Counted from the stretch's first letter, positions 40,510 to 50,020 are shown. The stretch is 64,000 nucleotides of DNA from Paenibacillus sp. J5C2022 (GCF_025567625.1 NZ_JAOQJC010000007.1:124001-188000); one strand, 5' to 3'. Notes: generated from the letters alone by a model not told the origin. Translations and numbers: made by a program.

Positions 40510-43500
40510 GATTCTGCGCCGCTCTCCACATACTCTCTTCGCTTGCCGTTCCACCTGTAGCGGAACAAGGTGACGAAATCCACATCCTTCGGACGATAGA
40601 TCTCATAGATGGCTAGCTTCGGCACCGTATCGAAGCAGCCCCACAGCACTTGGGAGGTCATCATGTAATCGAAGCCCATATCGGTGAGCAGCTTGAACAT
40701 GTCCCTCATATTCTCTTCATCCACGCCTGCGAACGCTTCGTCCAGCGAGATAAGGCGAGGAGCGTCATGGCGCGCATCGGAATAACGCGACCACGTAGCG
40801 GCGAATAACGGAATATACATCGCCATCGCCTTCTCGCCGCCGCTGAGCACGTTGAATCGCGCGTCTGTCAGCGGGCGATAACCCGTCTGCTCCCCCTTCT
40901 TATACTTCAATTCGAAGCGGAACCAGTTGCGGTAGTCAAGCACCTTGTACAGATGATGGCGCAGCGACTCCTGCTCCTCCTGCGCGGACTGCTTGGCTCC
41001 GGATATCTGTGAACGGAAATGCTGTATCATGGCATCAATCTCGTCCTCCCGAAGCCTGTGCGCATCACGCTTCAGCAGCTCGACCAGATCCAGAACGTCG
41101 AGCTGCTGCTCGCCACTTGAAGGCTTCGGCTCCCATTCCAGCTTCAATCTCAAGCCGCTTGACGTATCCCGCTCTTCCATAAGCCGGTTCATCTCCCGCA
41201 CCCACTGCTCGGCGCGATGAATACGCTGGCGGATCGCCTTGCCGACACTCCGCAAGATGATCTCCTCATACAGCTCGCGATCCCGCTCGCTGAGCAAGGC
41301 GCTCTGCTGCGCTTCATCCTGCTCCAGCTCGCTTAACAGCGCCTGAGGCGGCAGAGGCTGATTCGGGTTGCGCATGGATAGCACCAGGATGCGTCCTGTC
41401 GCCTCATCCTCCACGGTCTGCAGCACATATTCCGTCAGCAGCATTCTAGCCGAGGTGAACTGCTCCAGCAGCCGATTAATGATGTTCTCCGCGATACGTC
41501 CAGCGAATACAGGTTCATACGCTCGACGAATCTCCTTGGCAAGCCCCTGCGCAGCGCTTGTCAACGTACGGTCAGCTATCGCTTGAAGCACCTCGCGCCA
41601 TTCGCCCACCAATCCTCTGTCCAGCTCCCGCCAGAGAAGATCCGCCGCTTGCCGAAGTCTATGCTCTCGATCGTCAGCTTGTTCACCCAATAGCTCCAAT
41701 TGCGCTGCCGCGCGAGACAATCGGTCTCTCGCCCCTTCCAGACGCTCTTCGAGCTTCTTGCGTTGCTGCAGATGCGAATTCTGCTCCGATCTCAGTTCTT
41801 CCAGCTTCCGCGCCACATCGGCAAGACCCAGCTCCTCGATCAGACTCTTCAACGTATCCCGCTGAGCGCGCTGACGACGGCGGCGCTCATCCAGTTCATC
41901 GCTCAGCGCTTCCTCGTCCTCGCGTTCCGTCATAACCGACTCCAGCTCCGTCTTATGCCGCTGCCATGCCGCATGCGCATCCCGGTATTGCCGCCAAGCC
42001 GAGTGCAACTCGGACACGGCGCCTTCGTAATCGCGAATGACTGCCGCAGCTTCGCTCAATTCGCGTTCACGCTTCAACCGCGTCCATCCGGCAGTCAGAT
42101 CGTACAGCTCTCGCTGAAGCGCGCGCCATTCCTCCGACTTCGCCTTGTATCGCTCATTGGCCAGCTCCTCTTGCCGGAACGCAGCCTGCAGCTGGTAGCC
42201 GGCTTCCTGCAATATACGCACTCCGTCTGCCAGCTCCTTACCGACCGGGAACTCGTCCCGCTCAGCCTGTAATCGCTGCTCGGATTCCCTGCATTGCTGC
42301 AGGCTGCTCTCCAGCGCTGCCAGCTCGGACTCCACTGCTGCAATCTCATCGGCCAGCCGCGCAATCTCCAGCAGTCTCGTCCGCTTGCGCGTCTCCTTGC
42401 CGATATATTCGGCGCGAGGCTTCACGCCGGCCTTGCCTGCAAGCGGCCCGATCCGGTAAGATCCGTCGGCAGAGACGAACCCGCTCCACTCTTCATACCC
42501 TTGCTCGCCGCCGTCTTCCTCCCACAAGAAGCTTCGAAGCACTGCATCTATCGCCTCTGCCGACAGTCCGCTCTCCTCCGAAGGAACAGGCGCGAGCATA
42601 TCCGCCAGCGTATAGCCGAATGCTACAGGTCTAGGCACGATCCAAGCTTCCTCATCGCCGTGCAAGCATTCCGTCACTCGCCCATCCGGCGCTATCCAGG
42701 CATCCAGCAAGCCGGAGCGCTCCAGCGCATCTTCGATCCGCGCACGCACTTCGTCGTGTACATCCGCCTTGAAGTCGCACACTTCATACAACGGCGCACC
42801 GCCAAGCCCGGTCCGGCTGCGGAACTCCGCTCGCGCACTGCTCCGTGTCGGTTCCGGCTCTCTGCTCTGTTCCCAGCTGCGCTGCTCCTCCTGCAGCCCG
42901 TCCCGCAGCTCGATCAGCGATGTCCGCTGCCGCTCCATACCGAGCCGCTTCTCCACCATCGCCTCGCGACTGGCTGCGTATTGCTTCAGCATCGTCTCTC
43001 GTATCGGCTCCTGAGAAGGCTGCTCCGGACCGTATTCCCGGACCGCGCCGAATGTCTCCCGCACCGCTTCATCTCCGAACTGCAGCAGCTGCAATCCGCT
43101 GCGCCAACGCACAACTTCATCGCGATACCGCTCTTTCATCGCTTCCAGTTGCTCTTCTCGCTCGCCCTTGACACGCTCGGCCTCGTCACGCAGCCTGCTG
43201 GCCTCGCCCAGTTCAATCTCACGCTCCTTCGCCATGGCGCCGGCTTCTCTCGCTTGCACTGCCTTGGCCAGCGCTGTCTCCACTGCCGCGCGATGCTGGC
43301 GAATATCCTTACGCCAGCTCTCTCTCCAGGCATCGCCGGAAGGAACCTCCGGCATCCAATAGCGATGATAGACGGCATGCCCGGCGAACTCCATATCCCC
43401 GGCCATCTCTTCCATCTCGTCCAACAGCTCGCGCTGCTCCCGCTCGGAAGCGTCAGCTCGGCTCGAAGCATCCCCCTGTTCCCGCTCCAAGCTCTGTTGC

Positions 43501-44663
43501 TTACGATACGCCCGCTCCGCCTTATCCCTGGAACGCTCCAGTTGCTTCTCCGTATCCTCCAGCGCTTGCTGCACCGCTTCATACTCCCTCTGCTTGCCGA
43601 TCGCCTCATGCTTCTCCAGCAGCTCTCGCTCCGCCGCAATTTCCTGCAGTCTGCCGCTAATGCCGTCCCGCTCGGAAGCAGCCGCAGACTGGTCCTCCTC
43701 CGCCTCCGCATAGGCCGCTTGACTAGCCTTTATTCGCGAGGCCACTTCGTCATATGATGACTTCGCATGCAACAGTTCCTCCGAGCCGCTGTACAGAATA
43801 TGTTTATTATAGAAGTCATATCGCTCCTGAAGCTTGACCACTTCACTATAATGTCTTCTGATCTCATCCAACCGATCGGTCATCTGGTCCATATCTTCCA
43901 GCACTTCGGACAACGGCCTCAGCTCGTCCTCCATAAGCGGCGGAAGCGCCTCATGGAGAATATCGTAGATCGCTGTTGGCTTGAAGTCCTTGGACAGCTT
44001 CGGGCTGCGCAGTTGAATCATAAGCTGCAGCAGATCCTGATAAGCCTCCACATCGGCGAATCCGAATATATGCTTGTTGACCATATCCTGATAAGACTTC
44101 TGATCCTGGACAACTTGTCCGCCGTTCCCCATCTTCCCGTCCAGCTCTTTCCTGTCCAGGGGCATCCGCACTCCCTCTTCCAGCCAACGGTTATGGTCAT
44201 ACAGCCAGAAGTCATGCCCGATACGTCTCCCATCCTCCAGCAGAAATCCCCAGAACTGCACGCTGGCCGCATTCCTTCTCGCCCGAAGTCCAATGCCGAC
44301 CGTCTTGTACGCGCCTGTCGTCCCGTGCTTGAATTCCATCCACAGATAGCCTGTCGCATCCGTCTTGCCCTTGCCCCCCTCATCGTCTCCGAGCAAGTAG
44401 AACTCGATCCGCCGGTCTCGCGACCCGAACGGATCAAGCCGATGCGCCCGCTTGTCCCCATCCAGCACTAGCGGCAGGAAGCTCTGCATCGTTACCGACT
44501 TGCCCGAGCCGTTCGCACCTCGGAGAATAAGCCTTCCATCCTCCAGCTGGAATTCTTCTTCATCGTAATACCAGAAGTTCAGAATGCCTACTCGATTCAT
44601 CATCCACCTGCCGGACGCCTGCGCATCCGTTGTTCGCTTATCCAACTTCGTCTCTCCCCTCAT
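40506..44663 (-). CDS. jetC: Wadjet system SMC-like ATPase JetC, type III (TIGR02680)
   Basis: A 1385-residue SMC/MukB-like ATPase. Walker A GANGSGKS is at 49-56, followed by a head domain to about 260, long coiled coils rich in Glu, Arg and Gln (about 280-1000, with a hinge-like region near 600-720), and a C-terminal head with signature LSGGEK (1273-1278) and Walker B LISLDEAFAGVDEEN (1304-1318). It would be the DNA loop-extruding motor that detects small circular DNA such as plasmids. Its ATG overlaps the jetB stop as ATGA. An alternative start at MMNRVGILNFWYYD, 20 codons later, is possible. Confidence 0.92.
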   Translation of the reverse strand: MRGETKLDKRTTDAQASGRWMMNRVGILNFWYYDEEEFQLEDGRLILRGANGSGKSVTMQSFLPLVLDGDKRAHRLDPFGSRDRRIEFYLLGDDEGGKGKTDATGYLWMEFKHGTTGAYKTVGIGLRARRNAASVQFWGFLLEDGRRIGHDFWLYDHNRWLEEGVRMPLDRKELDGKMGNGGQVVQDQKSYQDMVNKHIFGFADVEAYQDLLQLMIQLRSPKLSKDFKPTAIYDILHEALPPLMEDELRPLSEVLEDMDQMTDRLDEIRRHYSEVVKLQERYDFYNKHILYSGSEELLHAKSSYDEVASRIKASQAAYAEAEEDQSAAASERDGISGRLQEIAAERELLEKHEAIGKQREYEAVQQALEDTEKQLERSRDKAERAYRKQQSLEREQGDASSRADASEREQRELLDEMEEMAGDMEFAGHAVYHRYWMPEVPSGDAWRESWRKDIRQHRAAVETALAKAVQAREAGAMAKEREIELGEASRLRDEAERVKGEREEQLEAMKERYRDEVVRWRSGLQLLQFGDEAVRETFGAVREYGPEQPSQEPIRETMLKQYAASREAMVEKRLGMERQRTSLIELRDGLQEEQRSWEQSREPEPTRSSARAEFRSRTGLGGAPLYEVCDFKADVHDEVRARIEDALERSGLLDAWIAPDGRVTECLHGDEEAWIVPRPVAFGYTLADMLAPVPSEESGLSAEAIDAVLRSFLWEEDGGEQGYEEWSGFVSADGSYRIGPLAGKAGVKPRAEYIGKETRKRTRLLEIARLADEIAAVESELAALESSLQQCRESEQRLQAERDEFPVGKELADGVRILQEAGYQLQAAFRQEELANERYKAKSEEWRALQRELYDLTAGWTRLKRERELSEAAAVIRDYEGAVSELHSAWRQYRDAHAAWQRHKTELESVMTEREDEEALSDELDERRRRQRAQRDTLKSLIEELGLADVARKLEELRSEQNSHLQQRKKLEERLEGARDRLSRAAAQLELLGEQADDREHRLRQAADLLWRELDRGLVGEWREVLQAIADRTLTSAAQGLAKEIRRAYEPVFAGRIAENIINRLLEQFTSARMLLTEYVLQTVEDEATGRILVLSMRNPNQPLPPQALLSELEQDEAQQSALLSERDRELYEEIILRSVGKAIRQRIHRAEQWVREMNRLMEERDTSSGLRLKLEWEPKPSSGEQQLDVLDLVELLKRDAHRLREDEIDAMIQHFRSQISGAKQSAQEEQESLRHHLYKVLDYRNWFRFELKYKKGEQTGYRPLTDARFNVLSGGEKAMAMYIPLFAATWSRYSDARHDAPRLISLDEAFAGVDEENMRDMFKLLTDMGFDYMMTSQVLWGCFDTVPKLAIYEIYRPKDVDFVTLFRYRWNGKRREYVESGAES

Positions 44664-45868
44664 GCGTCAAATTCCGTATTTCCGTACTCCGCATTCCATC
44701 TGCCCAGCACCGGGGAGAGGAGGAAGGAATGATCCGATTCCCACTCTCCTAGCCCCCACTCGCCGAGATGATTCATCACCTGGCGGGCTATGTCCTGCGA
44801 TGCGGATTCCCTCAGCTCCTTGCTCCAGTATTCCTTATGTCTCTCCTGCAGCCGGTACAGTAACATCTCCATCTCCGCCCTCGTCAGTCTGACCGTACCG
44901 TTCTCCTCCACATACAGTCCGCTTCCGTCAGCCAGCCTCTTCCGAACTTCGCCAGCGACTAGCAGCGCCAGATCCGACATTGCAGACAGCGTAGGGAACA
45001 GCTCGCTCACGCCCGTCAGCTCCGGATGGAAGAAGAACAGACCTTCCCGATACCTTCTGCCCTCCCAGCCAAAATTCTTGTCCAACTGATCGATGATCGC
45101 CCTTCTCTGCCATAGCACATAATTCAGATCGTCCTCGTCCCACTGCCGGTCGGTGACGGCCGGCTCCAGCAGCAGCCTGCGATAGACGCGATGCCTGCGG
45201 CGCATCGACTGTCCGTCTTGCGTATCCGCATAAGGAATCGGGTCCTCCAGCTCTTCCAGACGGGAACATTCCGTCAAGTCGCGCGGGAACCGTCGCAGCA
45301 CATATCTGACCGTAGGTGAGCACTCATAGAGCGCGTTGCGCTCCGCATCCTGCGCCCAGCCGCTCTCATCGCCGTCTACACTGTACAACACGCCCAGCGA
45401 TCGTAGCTTCTTAAGCGCTCTGGCCATCGACAATCGGTCATAATAAACGCGCCAGTCCGCCTCCATGCCATCCGTCACCATCTGCTCGCGGATCTCCTCC
45501 ACAATATCGGAGAGCAGGAATTGATCCAGCTCCGTCTTGCCTTCCATATACCATAATCCATAGGTAAAGAAAATGTAATCCTTCTTCTCCCGGAACTCTT
45601 CGATGCCCATCCACGGATAAACTCTCACCGGCGTCTTGTCCAGCTTCGCAATCGTTCTGGTCACAAGAAGAGGGAACCCCGCTTTATCCATGAACCAGTC
45701 CCGCAGCTCTTCATAATGCTCCTTAACGGCATAGTACATATCGGAGTCATCTTCCTTCGTAATCCATGGTCGATTCAGCAAGGCGTGCATGCAAGCACGC
45801 TTGCGCTCGGCCAACTGCTCTGCATTGCGGGCTTTCCGGGCGGCTCGGCTTACTGCTCTTGATGCCAT
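44660..45868 (-). CDS. jetB: Wadjet system protein JetB, type III (TIGR02678/DUF2398)
   Basis: A 402-residue soluble protein recognised by its place and by segments such as WITKEDDSDMYYAVKEHYEE, LFFHPELTGVSELFPTLSAM and WLGEWGLGEW-like tryptophan-rich C-terminus (NHLGEWGLGEWESDHSFLL). By analogy to MukE/MksE it is a winged-helix partner of the SMC-like motor. It overlaps jetA by 19 bases upstream and jetC by four downstream, so the stoichiometry is probably set by translational coupling. GGGGGAGAGG precedes the ATG. Confidence 0.87.
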   Translation of the reverse strand: MASRAVSRAARKARNAEQLAERKRACMHALLNRPWITKEDDSDMYYAVKEHYEELRDWFMDKAGFPLLVTRTIAKLDKTPVRVYPWMGIEEFREKKDYIFFTYGLWYMEGKTELDQFLLSDIVEEIREQMVTDGMEADWRVYYDRLSMARALKKLRSLGVLYSVDGDESGWAQDAERNALYECSPTVRYVLRRFPRDLTECSRLEELEDPIPYADTQDGQSMRRRHRVYRRLLLEPAVTDRQWDEDDLNYVLWQRRAIIDQLDKNFGWEGRRYREGLFFFHPELTGVSELFPTLSAMSDLALLVAGEVRKRLADGSGLYVEENGTVRLTRAEMEMLLYRLQERHKEYWSKELRESASQDIARQVMNHLGEWGLGEWESDHSFLLSPVLGRWNAEYGNTEFDA

Positions 45869-47436
45869 CCGACCTCTCCCCCTTCCTCTAGCTGCAATTC
45901 CGTCGCCGCCGCCGCTTCCTGCAGACTCTCCGCTTCAGCCAGTGTGAAATACAGCTCGTAATCGGCCATCTCCAGCTCTCCATCCTCAGACCGCAGTACC
46001 GTTCGCTCCACCGCCCGAGTATGAGCCAGGCGGATGCGGACACCTTCCGGCGTAACGAAGGCATGCGTTCGTCCCGCCGTCATGCATCGGCTGATCCATT
46101 GCAGCAGCCGCAGCCGTTCCTTCGTCGTCACGACGCCAAGCTCAGAGATTCGCACTCTGCCTCGCCGAAGCATCTCCTCCAGCATTCTTCGTTCCTCCGC
46201 TTGCTTCAGACGGAAGGCTTCGCGTTCTCGCTGCTTCCGCTCCTCATTGTTCCGCACCGGCTCGGACTGCGGGCGCGAGCCGCGCTTGCGACTGCGCGAG
46301 CGGAGCATGCGAATCATCGGCCGTTCGTCCCAGGATGACATATCCGCCTGATCGGAATCGCGCAAGTCTTCCCCTTGCAGATGTCTCGTAGGGAACAGAC
46401 CGAATGCGAATGCCGCCAGTCGATGCGCATCGTCTACCGTGTCCATATCGTGGAACCACCGGGCCAGATGCTCCAGCTCCTTCTTCCTGCTCAGGCCGGA
46501 GCGCTTCCGCTCCTGTATCCGAATTGCGCTGCGAACGATACGGGCTATCGCATCCTTGGTCGCACGCTCCAGCAGCGTGAGCTCGCTGGGAGAGTTGCCT
46601 TCTCCGACGAACCAGCGTCTAATGTTCGTCCACCCTTGCCGCAGCTCATCCAGCAGTTCCTCCCGCTCCGGCGCCTCCTCCAGACGCGGCTTATTCAGCT
46701 CGCCTTCCACGACACGCTCCAGGAACATATCCCTTACCGAGTCATTTACGCGCAGCAAATTACCCTCGATCTGATAAGCGCTCCTTTGCAGCGCCTGAAC
46801 GAAGTTTTGCAGATAGTCCGTCAGCTTTTCTTTGAAAATAAGGAACGATTCCGCCACCATCATCTCTTCCGCACGAGCCGTATGCAGACTCGCCATATAG
46901 TCGGCCGCATTCTCATGCAGACTGACAAAGGAACGATAGAGCGTATTCCAGAGCTCCAGCGCTTGCTCCCCGTCCAGCTCGTGATGCTCGCCGCGAATCT
47001 GGAACAGCTTCTCGGCAATCGTATCGAATAGCGAAGCCTCCAAAGAGCCGCCGAAGCCCGTCACCTTCTCCAGCGACTCCAGCAGACGCTCAATCTCGAT
47101 GGAATAGGGCCGGAGAAAATATTGCATCTTCTTCTTCAAATACTCCTCCAGCGTAGAAGAGCGACCGCCGTCGTGCCGAGAAGTAAGATTCTGCCATTCT
47201 ACCAGCTGATTCAGATCGTTCTGACACATATCCAGCGTGTAATCCGGCCACACCTTCCAGACTAAGAGCGCTTCGTATACCTCTTCCGGCTTCAGCCAGT
47301 ATCTCAGCTTCTTGTACTCTTGGTAGAAAAATCGCATGATGGCGCGATAACGCACCAAGTTGTCTGCGTTAATGTATTTCAGTTCCGGCACACCTCGCAA
47401 AGATTGCGCCGGCAAGCCCGTCATTCCTGATGACAT
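45850..47436 (-). CDS. jetA: Wadjet system protein JetA, type III (TIGR02677/DUF2397)
   Basis: A 528-residue mostly helical protein, the kleisin-like (MukF/MksF) partner of the complex. The early segment YINADNLVRYRAIMRFFYQE and the helical middle (LDMCQNDLNQLVEWQNL) fit the TIGR02677 family, and a charged region (about 385-430, SRSRKRGSRPQSEPVRNNEE) precedes the C-terminal winged-helix-like part. ATG 47436 lies six bases after GGAGGG; the frame extends ten codons further up without a better site. It is the first gene of the four-gene jetABCD operon. Confidence 0.88.
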   Translation of the reverse strand: MSSGMTGLPAQSLRGVPELKYINADNLVRYRAIMRFFYQEYKKLRYWLKPEEVYEALLVWKVWPDYTLDMCQNDLNQLVEWQNLTSRHDGGRSSTLEEYLKKKMQYFLRPYSIEIERLLESLEKVTGFGGSLEASLFDTIAEKLFQIRGEHHELDGEQALELWNTLYRSFVSLHENAADYMASLHTARAEEMMVAESFLIFKEKLTDYLQNFVQALQRSAYQIEGNLLRVNDSVRDMFLERVVEGELNKPRLEEAPEREELLDELRQGWTNIRRWFVGEGNSPSELTLLERATKDAIARIVRSAIRIQERKRSGLSRKKELEHLARWFHDMDTVDDAHRLAAFAFGLFPTRHLQGEDLRDSDQADMSSWDERPMIRMLRSRSRKRGSRPQSEPVRNNEERKQREREAFRLKQAEERRMLEEMLRRGRVRISELGVVTTKERLRLLQWISRCMTAGRTHAFVTPEGVRIRLAHTRAVERTVLRSEDGELEMADYELYFTLAEAESLQEAAAATELQLEEGGEVGWHQEQ

Positions 47437-47477
47437 CCTTTTCCCTCCGTCCACTCTCCTTATCATATGTCTATCAT

Positions 47478-47505
47478 TTTATAAGCTGCTGTCTACATTT
47501 GGCAA
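47478..47505 (-). promoter_or_regulatory. Probable promoter of the jetABCD operon
   Basis: On the minus strand TTGCCA (47500-47505) and TATAAA (47478-47483) are spaced by 16 bases, about 40 bases before the jetA start. The 200 bases between jetA and the UPF0158 gene are otherwise non-coding. Confidence 0.5.
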
Positions 47506-47660
47506 ATGGGGACGGATGGAAAATGCGTGGGAGTTATTACCGAGGTTAGTCTCATTCAATGAAAGGGTGAACGCCTACAAAGTCGACATAAATACGGGAT
47601 GCTTTGTCAATAGGGTGCAGCTTCTGCAGCTCATGTTCAACATATCTTCCCCCCCAATTG

Positions 47661-48134
47661 TTACAGATCCCACTTACTGTCAGTATGATGTTGATTGTAC
47701 TTTTCGCTTAGCTCTTTATAGTCCAAATCATTGCGCTCTAGCCAGTATTTCAACTGTTCCGCAGCATAGTCACGTTCAAACGCATACCACTCGTCTTCCA
47801 AATCCAATCTATAGATCATATCTTTAAACTTGCGAAAAGGTCTATTTTCGTTCAAAGCGTCAAACAGCTTGTCCTCCGGGTCGGAGGGCGTCCGCTGAGC
47901 AAATTTAATCATTATTCGGTATGCCTCGTCCGAGCCGACCTTGGGAATATCGACATATCGTTCCTCGTTTTCTTCATCGTCCCAATCGATACCCGGTTCA
48001 CCTGTATACACTGCGCCCAAATCCAGAACGACTTCCCCTGTCTGCAGATCAAGATAGTAGGGATGCTCAAGATGATTGTCCAAATAAGCATCGATCAGTT
48101 CATTAATCAACTTCACGTCTATCAACTCTTTCAT
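47661..48134 (-). CDS. UPF0158-family protein
   Basis: A 157-residue acidic protein. YYLDLQTGEVVLDLG near residue 28, RYVDIPKVGSDEAYRIMIKFA, then ENRPFRKFKDMIYRLDLEDEWYAF spread over residues 90-120, and LKYWLERNDLDY near the end match the UPF0158 group, whose function is unknown. The start at 48134 has no clear ribosome site; GTG six codons later, after AAAGAG, is possible. It is upstream of jetA on the same strand, 225 bases apart, and is inside the block bounded by the 181-bp repeats. Confidence 0.8.
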   Translation of the reverse strand: MKELIDVKLINELIDAYLDNHLEHPYYLDLQTGEVVLDLGAVYTGEPGIDWDDEENEERYVDIPKVGSDEAYRIMIKFAQRTPSDPEDKLFDALNENRPFRKFKDMIYRLDLEDEWYAFERDYAAEQLKYWLERNDLDYKELSEKYNQHHTDSKWDL

Positions 48135-48312
48135 CGGAAGTTTTCAACTATTACTATTATTATAACCCTCGGATCAGTCAAAAAACCATGGCCGGATTGT
48201 AGTGAGCAATACTCGATGTACACCATAAAGTTACCGTAAAGTTGTATCCATACAGAATGGACACCGCTAATTGGAAGCGCTCACGACACTACCGCGTCAA
48301 GCGGTTTCGTTC

Positions 48313-48493
48313 AACTGGATTTTATGCCATTAATGTTACTGTTTCTTCGCCCTCGCATCCTATAACTGGATTAAGTACAGTTGATTCCGGACAAACCGCA
48401 CAACATCTCGACTTTTAGCCGAAATAGTAGCATAAAATCCATTTCACTGTGACCAAAAGCAATATTCCGACATAATTAACGACATGAAATCCA
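48313..48493 (+). repeat. 181-bp dispersed repeat, copy 2
   Basis: Identical over 181 bases to 38794-38974, in direct orientation, 9519 bases away. Here the right end reads CATGAAATCCAGTT, so the element begins and ends with a 14-base inverted repeat with one mismatch (AACTGGATTTTATG against AACTGGATTTCATG). Flanking bases do not show a convincing target duplication. Confidence 0.9.
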
Positions 48494-48509
48494 GTTAGAT
48501 GTAGATGCA

Positions 48510-48583
48510 CCGAACGACGAAAGCCGAACGACGAAAACCAAACAAAGTACGCCCAACGCCGTACGCCCAACGCCCAACGTCGA
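48510..48583. repeat. Degenerate short tandem repeats
   Basis: CCGAACGACGAAA occurs twice, then GTACGCCCAACGCC is followed by two further CGCCCAACG-like units. Non-coding. It lies just outside the right copy of the 181-bp repeat, as the 23-bp tandem repeat lies outside the left copy. The rest of 48135-48745 shows no gene. Confidence 0.5.
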
Positions 48584-48745
48584 ACATCAGATAATAACAT
48601 TCTACTCCGGAAGGGGTAACGCTACTCGCCAACTAGCTCCCCAAAACATTAACGAACGATATCTCACTCTCATGCGAAGTGGGGCCACGCACGGACAATA
48701 GCCCGGCCGCTATCGACCGGGATTCTTGCACATATTCACACTACT

Positions 48746-49888
48746 TTACATCAACGCAATAGGCAAGCGCTTCACGCCAAATATGATGCTGCTGTCCAGC
48801 CTCTCCAATGGAACTGAACGATCTCTGCGCACCATACGGAAGCGGTTCAGCAAGGCGGACAAGGCGACCTTCGCTTCCAGCCGGGCCAGTGCGGCGCCCA
48901 GACAGAAATGGATACCTTGGCCGAAAGCGAGATGCGGATTCGGCTTGCGGCGAATATCGAACATCTCCGGGCTGGCGAACACCCTCTCGTCATGATTGGC
49001 CGATCCGATCCAGACGTTCACATACTGACCTTCGCTCAGCTGCTGTCCGAAGAGCTCCGTGCTCTTGGCCACCCTTCTCGGCATAGCTTGCACGGGCGAA
49101 CAGTAGCGAAGCACCTCCTCCACAGTGGGCGGAACAAGCGTCCGGTCTGCAGCAAGCTCGCTATACAAGTCAGGTCTTTCATCCAGACATAACATTGCGG
49201 AAGAAAGCAAATTAGTCGTCGTCTCGTTGCCCGCCACCAGCAGCAACATGCAGAAGCCGATCAACTCCACCTCGTCCAGCTTCTCGCCGTCCACCCTGGC
49301 ATGCACCAGCTTGCTGATCAAATCCTGCTGGGGGTGTACCCTTCTCTCGGCAGCGATGGCGGCAAAATATACGCTCATCTCTTCCTGACACCGCAGATAT
49401 TGGTCATAATCATTGCCTACGAGCGCGTCGGACCACGCCTTGAATCGTTCCTGGTCCCTGTAAGGGATGCCCAGCATCTCCGCAATGACCATGATCGGCA
49501 GCGGGCTGGCGAAATCCCGTACGAAATCGCAATCGCTATTTCCGGCCATTTCGTCCAGCAGGCTCCCTGCTATATTCGCAATATGAGCTGCCATTTCTTC
49601 AATCGCTTTCGGCGTAAATACTTTCGACACCAGCGTTCTCATCTGCTTATGCCTAGGCGGATCGATTCTGAGCACACTGGATTCGATCGGCTCTTTAGGC
49701 GACGGTTCCTTGTTGAATTGCGAGGAGAAATGCTCATAATCGGTCAGCACCGTCTTGACGGCATCATAAGAAAAACAGGACCATGCGTCATCCTCGGTAT
49801 GAATAAGCGGCGATTCCGCTCTCATCCGCCTGTACCATTGCAAAGGAATCAGTTCCTCCGTCGACAGCCATTCCATTCTCTCCACCAT
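48746..49888 (-). CDS. Cytochrome P450
   Basis: A 380-residue soluble bacterial P450. The I-helix motif AGNETT is near 230, the EVLRYCSPV segment is the ExxR (K-helix) region, and the haem loop FGQGIHFCLGAALAR has the thiolate ligand Cys329. The protein resembles class I enzymes such as the CYP107/CYP109 group that hydroxylate fatty acids, steroids or polyketides, and needs separate redox partners not found here. The start is uncertain between ATG 49888 and ATG 49876 because the ribosome sites abut both. It is a one-gene unit under a palindromic operator. Confidence 0.92.
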   Translation of the reverse strand: MVERMEWLSTEELIPLQWYRRMRAESPLIHTEDDAWSCFSYDAVKTVLTDYEHFSSQFNKEPSPKEPIESSVLRIDPPRHKQMRTLVSKVFTPKAIEEMAAHIANIAGSLLDEMAGNSDCDFVRDFASPLPIMVIAEMLGIPYRDQERFKAWSDALVGNDYDQYLRCQEEMSVYFAAIAAERRVHPQQDLISKLVHARVDGEKLDEVELIGFCMLLLVAGNETTTNLLSSAMLCLDERPDLYSELAADRTLVPPTVEEVLRYCSPVQAMPRRVAKSTELFGQQLSEGQYVNVWIGSANHDERVFASPEMFDIRRKPNPHLAFGQGIHFCLGAALARLEAKVALSALLNRFRMVRRDRSVPLERLDSSIIFGVKRLPIALM

Positions 49889-49935
49889 CCTTCATCGGAT
49901 TTATTGGATACTATCCATTCAACATCTCACTTTGT

Positions 49936-49982
49936 ACTGACTAGTCAGTTCTATTGTAGCGTCGCTTCCTGCATTTTGTCAA
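49936..49982 (-). promoter_or_regulatory. P450 promoter with perfect palindromic operator
   Basis: On the minus strand TTGACA (49977-49982) and TACAAT (49953-49958) with an 18-base spacer form a near-consensus promoter. Three bases after the -10 lies the perfect 14-bp palindrome ACTGACTAGTCAGT (49936-49949), covering the expected start of transcription. This is the form of a TetR-family operator. No tetR-type gene is present in the window. Confidence 0.7.
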
Positions 49983-50020
49983 CGTTGATGATTACCGGCT
50001 GGCAAAGAAAAAGAGCATGC

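Noticed and set aside
42294-43757. 487-codon open frame on the plus strand opposite jetC
   Set aside because: It is antisense to the coiled-coil part of jetC, whose Walker motifs and length are secure; GC-rich codon use leaves the opposite frame open. Leucine- and arginine-rich low-complexity product without a domain.
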